A stretch of 64,000 nt of DNA from Apostichopus japonicus (taxonomy: Eukaryota > Echinodermata > Holothuroidea > Aspidochirotida > Stichopodidae): assembly GCF_037975245.1 (NCBI RefSeq), contig NC_092566.1:12519001-12583000 (forward strand), in the 5' to 3' direction. Position numbers and translations under genes: made by a program. Numbering within the stretch: the first letter of the stretch is position 1; each line of letters opens with the position of its first letter. Shown here piece by piece: positions 9,467 to 23,800 of this stretch. The notes beneath the pieces were generated by a model. That model was not told where the DNA came from. It did no database searches and was given only the letters and a program-made list of their open reading frames with translations.

Positions 9467-12400
9467 ACGACTACTCGCCATGTACCTACGACATAGGAGC
9501 AGCGGGGTTAGGGGTGTTTACAATGACTCTAGTTGTCAGCTAGAATAGAGACGGAAGCTTAGAAATTAATGAAAAACATACACAAATCAGTAAGCAAAAA
9601 CATTTATGATAGGGTACGACTGGCTTCTATATTCAGCAAGGTCCAGCAACCACTCAACGACACATACCATCAAGGAGCAGTACTGGTCTACTATAAACTA
9701 TATGGTCTGAATATGAACACATGAAATCATAAACACAAATAATAATGATAACGACTCAGTTTGTGTGAATACATATGCATTGTAGCATTCCCACAACTTC
9801 AAACTGATCAAATACGACAAACTCTCTCTTGAAGTCTGTTATGACTAACGACACTATATAACTAAAAAAATACTGCACTCGGACATATGCGCTGTCGTGC
9901 CGATCCAGCATCTCTAGACCGCTCGGGGAACCATTGGGTGGAGTAGCCCCTTCCCTAGGTAGTTCAATACAACCAGCGTCTATATAGGAACGACCGGCGT
10001 CTATAAGTATTACCCGGCGTCTAACTGCCCAAGGCAATCAACAGAGTGTGTATCTCAGAGTACATGTATACAGTACGACCTGAATAATCAGAATATGCAG
10101 TATATCATGAAGACATATGAAATTGTCTTCAACTCTCTCAGGAGTGGTAAAGGTGTTGCCTCTGCTTGTGTCGGCAGGTGAGAGATGCATCCATTGGATG
10201 TAGCTAGGTTTTTAAGCCCTAAACATCTTAACTTCACCCTTAGAATTATAAGGTGGCCGATGACCACAAACAAAGAAGAGTTGTTTTGCCTTTACAGTTG
10301 AGAGAAGCCAGATGCTGCTTCCTAACAGGTATAACATAAGGGGTGTTACCACAAAACACACATTGGGAGCGCAGGAATGCGTAAGGGATGAGAACAGGAA
10401 GCTCAGAAGTAATCAGAGCCAAGAAAATTAATAAAGGGAAACAAAGAAAGAAAAGTGGATAAAAGATAAACATCAGGCCAGAGATAGACTCCTTGTCTCT
10501 CTCTAGTTAACCACTACTTACTCCCAACAGACATCCATTGTATTAGGAGTCAATGCCCTATGTACATGACATAGTTACCAGTACAAATGGAGGAGTTTGA
10601 CCACATGGGGAAAAAATAGTAACAGTGGCTAAAATAGCACTCTGCTACACACATATATATATATATATAGTTATATATATATATATATATATAGTTATGA
10701 ATGCGGGCATATGTTTACATTCATGCATGGTAGCTGGGGCTTATGTGTACCTTGGGCATATGCTTACCAACTTCTTGGTAAACATAAGTCTGAGGCATTA
10801 CCAATTCAAATATCGTGCTTTGTGTAAACAACTTTCACTTCGTATGTAGCCAACATGATGGTATTTATCAGAAATTAACTTAGAATTGTTTGTATGTTCT
10901 TGCTATAAAGAGCATATTCAGTGCAAATCTGAGCCTTTCTCAACAGTGTATATAACGATATTTTAGCATACGGTGTAGGTATGATATATGTTAATCTCAA
11001 CTTTCCGAGCAATATACGGGAAAACTAGGATATATATATCAGCGACATTCAGAATTTGTATTATAGACACATGATTGCTATTCTTGGTGAAATTTGGAAT
11101 ATTCTGGTTGCAAAATAACGAAAATTGGCAATTTTAGACCATTGCAGTACGAGACTTCTAACGACATGGCGCCATCAAATGTTAGACACAGCACAGAGGT
11201 AAACACTGTTCGTACGTATGCGAAGTAGGCTACGACTGTTGTACACATCCTGAACATCACCCAGCAACGTAAGTATCTCATTTTAGCTGTAATTTTATCG
11301 GTGAAAGACTACCTATAAGGTGCTCACTTGAAACCAACGCTTACACATTACCTGAATATCCAATATACTTCTTCATGGGAAACTTGTCGCCAATAACAGC
11401 AGTATTATTGGATGGAAAGTGTGCATATTAGCCGGTTGTACGGCATACCTTAGGCAAGCCTAAGCTAGGTACTATAGCCTTAGGGTAGGCGGTATCGAGT
11501 GTGCCAAGCCGAACAAGTACCTATCTCATTCATTAGGCTACTTGTTTATATTTAAAGGTCATGAGTAGGGGGCTTTGGGGCTTCCTTGCTGTTCTAAAGA
11601 ATGGTAGCCTAAATTTACGTGTTACTACTAGTAGTATCATGGTGGGCTCATAATTGATGCACTTAAGCATAGGATTATGTGTTTTTCATATGTGTAGTTC
11701 CTCAGAAATGTAATGATCTCTAAATATTTAAGGTTCTGTAGTGTAGGCCTTAGTATATACATCCATTGACTTTGGATGCAGTTTGCTATGCTCTGAGCCT
11801 CTAAGCTCAGACAGGTCAGGTCCCAGAGATAAGTGGTATCATATTGAGGTAATGTTGGTAATTTTTAGGGTGTAAGATTCCAAATGACCAAGAAACGTGC
11901 AAAACTGGGTGGAGGGTGTTAAAAGCTTAAGAAAAACCACAATTTGGTCAGCAAATAGCTGAAATGGATTCAAGCTGATGAAATATGTAATTCTGCTAGA
12001 CTGCAAAAAGTTTAGGTGGCCTGCTGAATCGTTGCTAGTAATATTTGAAGGTGCGTCAATTACGAGGATTACTATACTATTACTACTGCAACTTACGTGT
12101 AATGTATTGCATGGTGATACCTAGTACTACGTACTACAGTACTGGTAGTCCTACAACTTACAAACTACGTGTAGGCTAATCAATCGCAAATTCAACTAAT
12201 TCAATGCATAACTCACTAAGAAAGTAAGTATCACATATATCATGCTGGCAAATCAAAGCAGCTGTCACCACTGCCATTACCACTCAACAATTTGAACAAT
12301 AAAGTACTACTGTAGTAGTATTGGGCTATTTTCTTTGAATAAAGGACCCAAGGAGTTCTCAATCATCGTATTTTTCTGATGAAATGCAATTGGTTTTTGA

Positions 12401-13565
12401 TTTGTTAGTGCAATGTGAATTGTGTAATTTCAATCGAACAATGCTTTGATTGAGAAATATTGGAAGGTTTTGCTGTCAATTAATTTGGACTTAGGCTGGG
12501 CAATTGTTTAATCAAAATCTTCATGGCTTATGGAAGTGGATTGACTTCATTTTAGTCCATATATTTATAAGATTCAATCAACAGGGAACGTAATGAGTAT
12601 GCTCACGCTTCCACCTACCTTTTGGAGATAAAGCCCACCAGCCTGCTATGCTTGACTAGTGTAGAATTTTTTACTCATTTAAGGCCAGACACAATTGTTC
12701 AAATAGTGCAGATTAGAGAAAGGTGTCTTTGAACTCAGTCACATCTATGTATAATACTTATATAGTAACATAACATATCCTAGGCCTATACTGTTACTTT
12801 AGTCTCAGCTGTTTGTGACCATCCATCTTACACCTATTTTGTATTTCAGACCTGTAGATGAGGTTATATCCAAGATTAAGAAAAACTAGCCATTTGCAGG
12901 CAGCTATTAACTACTGCAAAGAGAAAACAGATCACACTTCATTGACATCTTGTTGGATAGATGACAAAATAGGTACAGTACATTGTTAAATTTTGTATAT
13001 TTCCCAGTTAAACTTAGTACAAAGCATTTTGTCAGAGTTTATATAACTTAAAGATGTGCTAGCTATATTCCAAGTTCCAACATTCAACATGCCAACTCTA
13101 CAAGAGATAATGCTCAAGCCAAGCTAGACATGATCTGAACCTCTCAGAAGCAACCAGTTTAGCAACATTCATTATTTCATAGTCTTTGTAAACTGAACTG
13201 TACCAGAAGAACACATACTAGAGAAACACATTAGAAGAATGATGTATATATTTTCAGGCTAATTTGAAGTCAGAGCTTTTCTTTTTACTACTACTACAGT
13301 CTACAGCTAGAATGTAATCTCATAAGCTTTGAAAGTGATAGCATGCTTAATATGGGGCCAGTAAGTACAGATCTTTAAGATACAATTAGTTGATTTGTTG
13401 CAGTTTCTGTGATCATGGGAGATGTATAAGTCTCACATCTCAATTGCTACACATACCAATTTTCTGCAAAATTTTAAGATTTTGTGTCATATGTTATTAT
13501 ACAGAAAAGGTCTTGATCCGGATTCAATAGTCTCTTTAAAGCTTTGATATGAGTTTGATATAAAC
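9464..13565. other. No gene supported; short tandem motif and TA run
   Basis: The motif CGGCGTCTATA recurs in diverged form at about 9974-10022. A (TA)n run lies at about 10652-10694. At 12852-12971 an acceptor (TTGTATTTCAG) and a donor (ATAG|GTACAG) bracket a segment, but its frames do not join the other exon candidates cleanly. The rest is AT-rich sequence without a supported gene. Confidence 0.4.
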
Positions 13566-13645
13566 TAGTGTTTGCACAAGTAACCCAGGTACCCACCCAA
13601 CTGATTACTACCTGGTTTCGAACATACTACCCGGTTCCGACGTAA
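13566..13645. mobile_element. End fragment of a TAGTGTTTGCAC repeat family
   Basis: The segment starts TAGTGTTTGCACAAGTAACC and continues with ACCCAGGTACCC and CCGGTTCCGAC. It matches the start of the elements at 49730 and 50190 in style. The right end was not found. Confidence 0.5.
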
Positions 13646-14036
13646 AATGTAAAGTTATAGTTTTGTACAAAATGTATAAGTTAATTTTTTCAGGAAACCT
13701 ATTGCCGCATTGTTTTAATGTTTGCCACAATGCCCCCGAAAATAAATTACAGTTACTGTAGAAATGTTGATATGCCTCGAATCCATAGTCGCCATAGTCA
13801 CAAGCTGCTATTTCATCAGTAAACACGTCTGATTCTTCTAGAATTGATGTATGTTACGCCTAATGTTCAGTTGTAACGTAAGAACAGGCCTCGGAATATG
13901 GCCAATATTTTTGCTCAAAGTAATGATGCACAAGTAAGTGCAAACTTCCCAAGTTAGTTTGGAGTAGTTTTTAGTTGTTATGACTTCTTTATGTTATGTT
14001 CTGTCTGGTAAAGTACCGTTTGGTACCTGAACCTCC

Positions 14037-14112
14037 CCCCCTTCTCCTTCATATCTCTACTTTCATCAATTCCCCCCCCCCCTTCTCCTTCATATCTCTA
14101 CTTTCATCAATT
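14037..14112. repeat. Two-copy tandem repeat with C runs
   Basis: A unit of about 38 bp, made of a C run followed by TTCTCCTTCATATCTCTACT and TTCATCAATT, occurs twice in a row. The two copies differ mainly in the length of the C run. Confidence 0.75.
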
Positions 14113-15499
14113 CTTTAAAGTGCATTGAATGTCATTGATATTCAAATGAATTGAGGGGTATTTTTTTCTCTTTAGCAGCTAGAGAATGAGGAAGAAGCTA
14201 CAGACAGTGATGTCAGAGATAATTCTGTAGTACCCTTAAGTTTTTGTTGCACTTGTTTTCCATTCTGTTGTTTCGGACAAACTTGTTTATAAGTGTAAGT
14301 AACAGACATTTATGGATAGGGTGGCACCTGTACATTAGCTCTTTTTACCACACAGAAAAGTGATGCTCTGATAAGCCCTTTCTCTGGAGAGTTAAGACTT
14401 TGTATTTCTTTGGAGGTGTGTGTGTGTGGGGGGGGGGGGGGAGGGAGGATAGCATGGGATTGGCTGGTGATCAGTTTGTTCATGGCTGAGTGCATGAATT
14501 TCTTGTTGGTTCACCGGTCAAAAGTTGGCTGACTGCTGGTTTAAGTACATTGGTTTGAAACCACAAATCTATTTCATATAATACACTTATATTTAGTGTT
14601 GCCCTTTATTTCAAATACTCTTTCATTATACTTCATTCAAATCTACAAAATGAAATTTCTTCCAGGCAGTAACCAATGACAGTTCCAGCCTGGAAAACAT
14701 GTCCTTTTGTGGCCTTATGATTGATCATCTAAGAAAGATTCATCAATAGAAATTAAAGCTGTGTAAAACAGAGCAATATAATCATGCTCATCTAATTAAT
14801 ACTGTACTTCGTTTAACAGCCTTTACTGTACATTAACTTTGACAAAGGCTTATTTATTGATTGTTTACTTGGTTGATTAGTTGGTTATGTTTGATTATTT
14901 GCATATCTATTTTTATTGCAACCCCATTAAAAGAAAACATTTAATAAAATGGATAAATCTAGGACTATGTCAATGTATTAAAACTATAAGATGTCTCTTT
15001 GCAATTGCAAAGCAAGAAAGCAAATTGAAAAAGCATGTGTCAATGGAGCAATAGGATCTATATAGTTCATGACCCTGACCTGCTAGGATCATCTGAAATA
15101 AACTTAATGTTGACATTGTAATAATGTGTCAGAACTCATTCATGCTTGCTTCATATGTTATTCCATACAGATAGCAATTATCCCTTACTCATAACTTAAA
15201 CCTAAACCAGTCCCATGATGAAATGTTGAAAGGAATAATATATATATCCTAAAGTATTCACTAGAAAGCGGACAAGTCAATACCAAATAAATTGGAAAAA
15301 GGCAAAAAGAGTACTGCATAGAATCCAATATTAAAGCACTATAGTGAGGTTGATCTGTATACATCTTATTGCCATTTATGCATTTGGGATTTCTAGTGGG
15401 TAAACTTCATGTTCATAGTGTATATCTGATATCTGTAAATGTTTGTTCATTCATTCAATAACTTTTAGAAATTGTGTATGCCCAGTTAGAATACTCACT
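14113..15499. other. No gene supported
   Basis: A weak exon-like segment at about 14179-14226 (LENEEEATDSDVRDNS) follows a CTCTTTAGCAG acceptor and ends before GTAGTA. It is acidic and its membership in any gene is unproven. A G run lies near 14430. Nothing else stands out. Confidence 0.3.
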
Positions 15500-18185
15500 C
15501 CACCCCTGTAAAATCACATTGAGAGTTGCTTCCAATGTTGATTGCCTAATTTTGTTACTGCAGGCAATACTGCATGTGCAGAGGTTAACTTTGACCCCTT
15601 TTTACCCTGTTTGTAATGGGGAGAAACATTGGGGCTGTGAAAACTTATCCCTTGGCTTCTGTTTTGCAACAAATGGCAAGGGGAGGGGGATGCCTTGTCC
15701 TTCATTGCTCTGTACATTAAGGTCAAAAGTAGCAGTGCTGGACATTTCACTATTAATATGGCATACTTAATAATGTTTCCCCACTCCAAAACATCTCCCC
15801 CTTTCTCTTCAATCTTGACCCTACCCCTCCTCTAAACCTGTTATGCAGACCCAATGCAAGATCACCTTGAAAGTTTCCTCCCTTTTAGATTGCCTTATTA
15901 TGTTATTGATAACTTTCAATTTATGAAGAGGTAAACATAGACCCCAATGATCCATATTTGCAATGGGCCACAGGGATTTATTGTGGGCTATCAAATGTTC
16001 CCCCAGCTGGCTACCATCTGGAAGCTAAGGGTAGATTTCTTGGTGGTCCTGATTTATCCCCCCCCCTCCCTCTTATCCTCCCCTCCTTGTGTGGCTAAAC
16101 TACAGGATATATCCCTACCCTACTTTTCTTCTTTTTTATTATCTAACCGATTTAATTTCACGGTAGTATTCTATATACTTCTCTAATATACCTTTGCCTA
16201 GCCCTATATGTAATAATGTTAACCTACTCCCAAATATCTTTGTCACATTTTTCCTTTAATCTCTACCCTCACCCATTCTCCATGCCCTTGTATGCATGAC
16301 ACAATGTAAAATCAAATTGAGAGGTGCTTCCTTTATTGATTGTCTAAGTTTGATAACTGCAATACTCAATGTGTAGAAGTTAACATAGACCCCAATTTAC
16401 ACTGTTTCCAACAAAACGAGCGGAAGGGGGGGGGGTGATCATTGGGGCTCTGAAGTGTACCCCCAGCTGGCTTCCATCTGGAAGCTGAGGGTAGACTTCT
16501 TGGTGGTCCTGATTATGTTTTAAGGTCTTCCCTGTGGATGCTCTGCCTCCTCCTCCCCCCTTGTTTGTCTAAGCTACTGGGAATATTCCTGCCCTGTTTT
16601 TTTCTACCTAAGGGATGAACAAATGTCAGCGGTATTGTTTAAAAAACTTCTGTTATACCTTCCATCTGGAAGCTAAGGGATGACTTCTTGGGGGTCCTGA
16701 TTTTATTTCTACGTTGTTGTTTTTTGGGTGGGGGGGGGAGGGACATTCTGCCTTTACCTACCCCTCTGGCTAAGCTAAAGGGTTTGCCACACCCTACCAT
16801 TTTCTCTGCCTGACTGGTACAATCAAATGACTTTTCAAATTAGGTAGTAGTCCTGGGTACATATTTCATGTTGTGTGTGTAGCCCCATTCCAGACTTTAC
16901 CTTTCTGTTCAGAGCATCTCTACCCTGACCCCTTCTCCACCCCTAACAAAGAACCAATGCAGACTTTCATTGACATCTGCCCTCATGGAGTGCCTCATTT
17001 TGTTAGATCTGATGAAAGTCAATGTGTAAAGGTTGCATTGACCCCATTTTACCCTATTTGCACTGGTCCCTTGTGAATCATTGGGGAGGGGGCTGGAATG
17101 TTAAACGAACTTGCTGGCTTCCATCTGGGAAGCTAAGGGTAGTCTTGTTGGTGGTCCTGATGTTGCTTCCAACTTCACCTGGGGATGTTCTGCCTCTGCC
17201 CCCCTACCCTTCCCCTTGCGTTTGATCCCCTTCCTTTTGATAAGCTACCGGGTATATCTCTGCCCTCCTTTTCTGTTGCCTGGCCGATAAATTAATGTCA
17301 AAGGTGGTATTCCTATAAACTTACTAATACCTTTGCCTATATGTACTTAAGTTATCCCAACCCAAATTATTTCTCTTGATCACTCTCAATGTTAAAGATG
17401 TATAGGCCCCTAACTAAATGCTATACTTGCTATATGATTTCAAACTGCACTTTTCCTGGAGGCATTACCCTCTAAACTTTTCCCATAATGCTAAATAAGC
17501 AAAGAAGATGGCTGAATGTCCCAGTGAGGTAAATTACCTTCAGGGTGGTAATATGAAGAGTATAAAAATTATGACCATATTCAATGGACCATATTTGAAA
17601 ATCTTGCATATTTGGGGTCAATACAGCATACCTTTAACATAGACCCTTTTTACCCTGTTTGCAATGGGAGAATTATTGGTAGGAGCCGGGCTGTGAAACA
17701 TTTCCGTTCTGTCTTGAAGCTAAGGATGTTAGGGGAGGGGGTTTGTTGGAGTTGCCTTGACCTCCATTGCTTTGGCTATCCTGTATTTTGAGGTTAAAGG
17801 TTAAGCAATAGTAGTATTTCATTTATGTACTATTTTAGCCCATGTTAAAGAACCCTCCCACTTTCTGTTCAATTCCCACATTTACCATCATCTACTCCTG
17901 GTATGTATTGAACCAATGCCAAATCACATTGAGAGATAACTCCCTGATTGATTTGTAATTTTGTTACTTTTACACAAAATATTGTATACCTTGAAACTTT
18001 TGCTATAACCTGTGTAGGTTTAGTGTACACCCCATCGAAGGGTAGGGGGAATGGTGATGGCAAAGGGGCTGTAAATTTGTATCTCTTGGCTTCCACTTTG
18101 CAGCTGAAAGGATGTACATACCACATGGTATATGTCCCACCTATTTTCTCTTGCTATAAGAATTTGACTCTCCTGTACAAAAAAG
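15500..18185. repeat. Diverged array of the ~370-bp repeat unit
   Basis: The phrase resembling AAATCACATTGAGAG followed by TTGCTTCC, TGATTG and TTTTGTTACT recurs near 15515, 15860, 16315, 16965 and 17925. Companion phrases such as GCTTCCATCTGGAAGCTAAG (near 16010, 16465, 16665 and 17120) and the CCTGTTTGCAATGGG type also recur. The same units, better conserved, make up the array at 26.6-28.6 kb. The region is non-coding. It lies just beyond the 3' end of the LINE. Confidence 0.7.
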
Positions 18186-18188
18186 TGC

Positions 18189-20620
18189 TATAATAATAAT
18201 AATAAATGAGACTTATATAGCGCCAAATCAGTAAACAAAAGTTACTGCTCAAAGCGCTTTACAGAGAAAGTAAATTAATTTACAAAAGAACAAGTGAAAA
18301 AATGGGTCTTAAGTAGACTTTTGAAAGTAGAAAGTTTATAGCATGTTCGAATGTGATCTGGTAACTTGTTCCAGAGATAAGACCCAGAGTATTGGAAGCT
18401 TCTGTAACCATAGTTCTTCAATCGTGGTTTTGGAACAGTTAAAAACAGTTTGTTGGAGGAACGAAGTGTGCGAGTTGGAGTATATGGCCTGAGAAGTTGT
18501 GACAGGTACACAGGCCGTTCAAGATGATGAGCACAGAAGGTGAGAAGAAGTATTTTATACTGGATTCTGTAGCTGATAGGTAGCCAATGAAGTTCCTTCA
18601 GAAGTGGGGTGGTGCGACACTTTCTTCCTTTCCTTTTCACAATACGGGCAGCGGTGTTTTGGATCTTTTGGAGTTTCTTGATGGTCGAATCAGGAAGGCC
18701 AAATAAAAGTGAATTAAGAAAATCAAGCTTTGATGTCACAAACGCATGGACCAGTATCTCACAAGTCTTATTATCGAGGTAATTCCTCATCAAACTGATT
18801 TTCCTAAGTTGCCAATTTGCAGAACGACAGAGATTAGTAACGTGATTTTCAAGTGACATGGTCTGGTCAAAATATGCACCAAGGTTTCTAACAGTTGAGG
18901 AGATATTAATAGAGTCTTTACCAACAGTAAGTGGTGGAAAATTAGGTGTAACTTCAGAGAAACGTGATCGAAAAACAATAAACTCTGTTTTATCACAGTT
19001 TAGTTTCAACTGATTAGTTGTAAGCCAAGTGTTTACAGCACTTATACAGGTTTCCATTTTATGAAAAGCATTTGGCACATCATCCTTATCGAAAGCAAGA
19101 AGTAATTGAGTATCATCCGCATAATGATGGAAATGAACACCATGGTGCCGAATAATATCACTCAACTCCGCAAGATATAAAGAAAAAAGAACAGGTCCAA
19201 GTACAGAGCCCTGTGGAACACCAGTAACTAATGGACGAGGAGACGAGAGAACATCTTCAATTTTCACCTGTTGATAACGCTCAGTAATATAAGAATTGAA
19301 CCAGGATAGAACAGTACCACCTAATCGATACTTTTACTGCAGTCTTTCCAACAAAATGGAATGATTAACTGTATCAAAAGCTGATGATAAGTCTAAAAGA
19401 ACTAAAAGGACAAAGCAGTCTTCATCAAGCTTGGATGTAATAAAATTATGAACTGCATTGAGGGCAGTTTCCGTACTGTGACCAGACTTATAAGCTGACT
19501 GGTATGGTTCGAGAAGATTCTCCTGTGTAAGATAATCCATTAAGCGAGATAAAACTGTCTTTTCCAGAACCTTTGAAACGAAACTCAAGTTCGAAATAGG
19601 GCGATAATTTTTTAAACAGTTTCTATCTAAGCTGGTCTTTTTAAGTACAGGAGTCACATGAGCAACCTTAAAGGAATCAGGTACGGTTCCTGTTGACATA
19701 GAAGTATTGACAATATTCGTGATGAGAAGAATGAGTTCTGCTGAACAACCTTTAGCTAACCATGTTGGCAGCGGATCAAGCATACACGATTTTGATGGAG
19801 AGTTTTTGATAATTTTAAGTATTTCATCTTCAGTAGCTTCAGAGAAACTGTCGAACGAAGATGCAGGCAATGGCTCAGTCAAACAATTTGCAGAAAGATG
19901 AAGACTTTGACGATTTAACATAGTACAAAGTTCCGAGATCTTCTTGGAAAAATAAAGGGAGAATCTCTCAGATAACTCTGTATGGCAGGAATAGTTCGGC
20001 AGGATGGCACACTTCTGTTTATTTGAAAGAAAATCAACAGTCTTGAAAAGATCTTTAGGAGATGATGTATCCGCAATAATAGTGGCGTAATAATTTCTCC
20101 TTGCAATATAAATTTTGTTCTGCACAACTTTACAATGTTCCTTAAAAAGTTCTCTATGAACAGATAAACCTGTTTTGCGCCACTGACGCTCGTGCTGTCT
20201 CCTAACTTTCTTAGCTTGGACAATATCATGACTAAACCAAGGTTCAATTTTCTTGTCAGGTTTGACGACCTTCCTAATAACAGGGGCATGTTTATCAAAA
20301 ATAAAACTCAATGAATCATAAGTAGAAACAAGTTCAGGGAGTGAACCCTTTTGATCAACCCTGCAAATTGGGCTATCATTGATATCAGATCTAAACTGAA
20401 CCAAGTCAATATCTTGTGTCCTACGATAACATATGACTGGTTTATTCACAACAGTGGTCTTTGCACAGTTAATGCTACCGGTAATAATCATATGATCAGA
20501 TACATGTGGATCCATGACTCTGTATAGTAAGCAATTACCCTGACATGTCACACAATTGAATAGAAACATGCTGATAACAGCTAATCATATATGGTGTAAA
20601 ACAGTTTTTGAATAATCTAT
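18189..20620 (-). mobile_element. L2-like non-LTR retrotransposon (LINE), 5'-truncated
   Basis: The minus strand carries the end of an endonuclease domain, a full reverse transcriptase and a 3' tail with GGCGCTATATAAGTC and repeated TTA units, the usual 3' end of L2/CR1-type LINEs. The element lacks most of the endonuclease and anything upstream, as expected from incomplete reverse transcription. The 5' boundary near 20570-20620 is an estimate and no target duplication was seen. Confidence 0.85.
18275..20569 (-). pseudogene. LINE endonuclease/reverse transcriptase with one stop
   Basis: The frame from 20569 to 18275 is continuous over about 764 codons except for one TAA at 19334-19336, just after LLERLQ. 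It begins inside the endonuclease (SDHMIITGSI fits the C-terminal S-D-H motif). The reverse transcriptase follows with KNYRPISNLSFVSKVLE, then LDLSSAFDTVNH (first catalytic Asp), TGVPQGSVLGPVLFSLYL and HHYADDTQLL (the catalytic Asp pair). The C terminus ends FKSLLKTHFFTCSFVN, typical of the L2/CR1 group. In life the protein nicks DNA and primes reverse transcription of its RNA. With its 5' part missing and a stop between the two catalytic motifs, this copy should be dead, although it decayed little. Confidence 0.9.
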
Positions 20621-20763
20621 CATTTGATTTTAAAATGTTGAATATAGGACTTTTGACTTCATATACTATTTTAATTGTACATTACACTATCTCGTTCAGC
20701 TATAGTTATGTTCAATCTTCCTGATCTTCCAAAATTATGATGTGTTGGATATTTGTTTTACAG

Positions 20764-20833
20764 ATACACACACAAACTGACTGCAACAACAAGACAGATG
20801 GAAAATATTCAGTCTCTAAATCAGATGAGGATG
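20764..20833 (+). CDS. Possible small exon of an unknown gene
   Basis: The segment lies between a TTTGTTTTACAG acceptor and a very good donor (G|GTGAGT). The preferred frame encodes TQTDCNNKTDGKYSVSKSDE and ends after the first base of a codon. The candidate exon at 24005 begins with the two bases that complete it. A second frame is also open, so coding is uncertain. Confidence 0.35.
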
Positions 20834-23800
20834 GTGAGTTCTGACTGTTTCTCCACAGGATTGTCCTTAGCCGGCTAAATAAATGTAGCATCTTGTAAAA
20901 TTCCAGCTAACTGCACTCTGCTTGCTTTTATGTCATCTTTATGTTACTGTACAATAAACCACATATAAAAAAGTGAGGTATATGACTAGAACAGAACAAC
21001 TGTTGAAGATATAATCTTATCTAGGTCATACTGCTGTATTGGCCCCAAATATAGCATGCTACCGCAAAAAAAAGTTTCCTACAATTATGTAATCCACCTG
21101 CCATGGTCGTAAAATGACCTCATTTTAACAGTTATCCTGCACTGCCTGGCTCATATCTTTCCTTGTATCAGAATCTTTGTGTATAGACACTGTTTGGTAA
21201 ACTACACTGTAGACATATAACGATATATTACTAGGCAGTGTTTACACGAAGAACCTCAGTGTCAACAAACTGTGGAGGCTACTTCATAGTGACCAAGGTC
21301 ATTTATGAAAGTGGCAGGTTGATAACATAATTACGAAACTTTCCTAGCTATTGCAAGTTATAAGTGGTCACAACACAACAGATTTTGCAATGTAGCATTT
21401 ACACATATGGAAATACAAACTTTTCTTACTTTGGTAATAAACTGGAAACAACAATTAAGGTTATTTAGGGACCATTTTCATCTAAAGGCTAGAGGGTTCA
21501 GTTGAAATTCAAGGCCAAAGTCTGAAAACCTCAAGTAGCAGTGGGTACATTGTTTAGATATTAACTCTTTATCTTTAGACATTGATCAATTTATAAAGAA
21601 GAATTCCACTCAAAAACTTGCCTGAATTCATCCTTTCATATACGAATCTAGTCAGACTATAATCAAGCATTCACCTATCAGCATGTCCGATATGAGGAGA
21701 AGGAGCATGGGGAAATTCATCCTCATCACAGTAAGCTGGTCTACCATTAATACTCATTTACATAATGACAAACACACAATCTGTAGGCATACATGACACT
21801 TTAAGAGGGGGTGAAATGGACAGATTTATTTGAATCATCATTTTCTATACACTCGTAGCTTTCCAATGATACACAATTTGTGTCAAACAAAGCTTGCATC
21901 CTCCAGGAATAAACAATCAAAAATTCTTGGGCAATAAAATCTTTCCAAAAAATTGTTGTATATATGGTAATGCGCCGTGACGTCAGTGGAGGAACCCAGT
22001 GCACTTCCGGGCGCTATTTTTACATTCTTAAACGTCTGAGTACACACAACAATTGGTACACTGAGTACACGTAACAATTGGATGATACAACTTACGAAGG
22101 CTAGCCTGTTATACAACGTCTATTAGTTAGGTCTAGACCCATGTTACTACTACTAGTACTATAGGGTTGCACTTGCATTATAAGTAACACAATTTCTAGA
22201 AGATTTGCTACTATGTTAAGTAGCAGGATCATCGACATTCGAGTAAATTTAACTCACATTATGGTCTTAATAATGGTAGTTTTGTTTATGCTCAACCGTC
22301 CAATTTCGGTTCAGGATAGTCCAACCGTTCTGCTCGGGGACTTCCATCGGCAGCAACGCGTCTCGGCCATCAGGAACGTATTACAATTCTTCTGCAAGGG
22401 GCTCAATTGATAGGATATAACACCAATATCTTCATCACCCTCAAAAACTATTTCCTCTTCTTCCTCAAGAAAATAATTTTTGTCAAAGCTTTTGAATGTT
22501 CTGAGAGGTGAAGGCCCATTTCCTCGGAATCGGAAGATTCGGGAGATGACATTTTCAGTCGATGAGGAGAGTGTGTTGTATTTACCTGTACGTAGTAAAC
22601 TGTATAACGCCGTTACAGTAAATATCGGGGAGTCAGCTTTGGCTGAAATGGTCCCTTTACTGACGTCATATGAACTGCAGGTTTTTTTCATAAGTGTCTG
22701 CTCGGGAGTTCTCTAGGGAATACTTCGACAGCGCATTTCTGGCTTTGGCAGCTGCATTTACGGGAAGTAGTGAATGGGTGGTGTTGAAGTAATGTAGATG
22801 AATAATTCTAAGACATGAAAATCCACCATTTCGTCCCCTCTTTAACTTCCAAGTTATGTCTCATACAAGAGTTGAAGTTTGGTTAAACTCATGTGTTTTT
22901 GCACCATATTGACTGAAAAAAGCTTGCTTTGCTTTTGGAAATGTCAAGAAGTAAAACCATAGTCAACCAGGAAGCTCGTAGCCCATAGTTTTTATGTCTA
23001 TGTTACTTCAAATTTAAGGCAATGAAGACTCGCCCCAAACCGTGTGCGGCCATCTGAAAAAAATTAAATTTCTGTTGCTTGCAAGTGTCGCTACAAAATG
23101 CCGACAGTAATGAAATGTGATACCTTGTTATCTTTAGCTGGACCTGAGATGTCCATCGCTGTATCGTTTGTATACTGTGCTGTGGGTATTGACGGTAGCT
23201 GTATATACTGACTGTACACTACTGTCTAATTACCAATGGTAGCAAGCTGTGTGTATATTTTATGGCATTGATGATGGTGTCTAACACTTCTGTTACACCT
23301 CATTCGAAACTAGGTCAGATAACAGGCATTAGATGTTTCTTTTTGCGCGAGTCTTCACACCCTTTAATTGCCATCATAGTTTGTTTTGGGTCAGCCAGAA
23401 TAAAAGTTTGAAACAGCTTAGTGTAGTAAGAAATTAAGTATTTTGTTTTTCGTTTAAAATGTAAAAGCCTGTATTATTCATTCACTTCATCATTACATAC
23501 CGTTGCTACACAACATTGCTAATCTGTCATTCACATGTAGTATTGGTTTATTGCAATGTGAAATCAAGTGGTGAAACACACACAATGGACAAGAGTGGAC
23601 TAACTACACTGTAAGACAAGCCTGGACTAACTACACTGTAAAAGTCCTTGTCCCTTAAATCATTCTGAACCACAATATGGCTATGTTGATGAATAATCCA
23701 ACCAGAGTTCATAAGTATTTTAAGCTGTTATCATATATACCACAGGAAAATTTATACCAGAACCTGATGAAAGAAGCATGGAACTGGGAACACTTCATGA

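Noticed and set aside
9118-9496. Two similar small frames on opposite strands around 9.2-9.5 kb
   Set aside because: They are the two arms of the palindrome plus TA repeats read as protein.
12852-12971. Segment with acceptor and donor and a short frame (MRLYPRLRKTSHLQAAINYC)
   Set aside because: The phase does not join the neighbouring exon candidates, and other frames contain stops.
22311-22691. Minus-strand acidic frame with FLEEEEEIVFEGDEDIG and a Cys-Cys segment, faintly like cytosolic tails of P2X-like proteins
   Set aside because: The similarity is too short, no splice sites fit, and an overlapping frame looks equally plausible.
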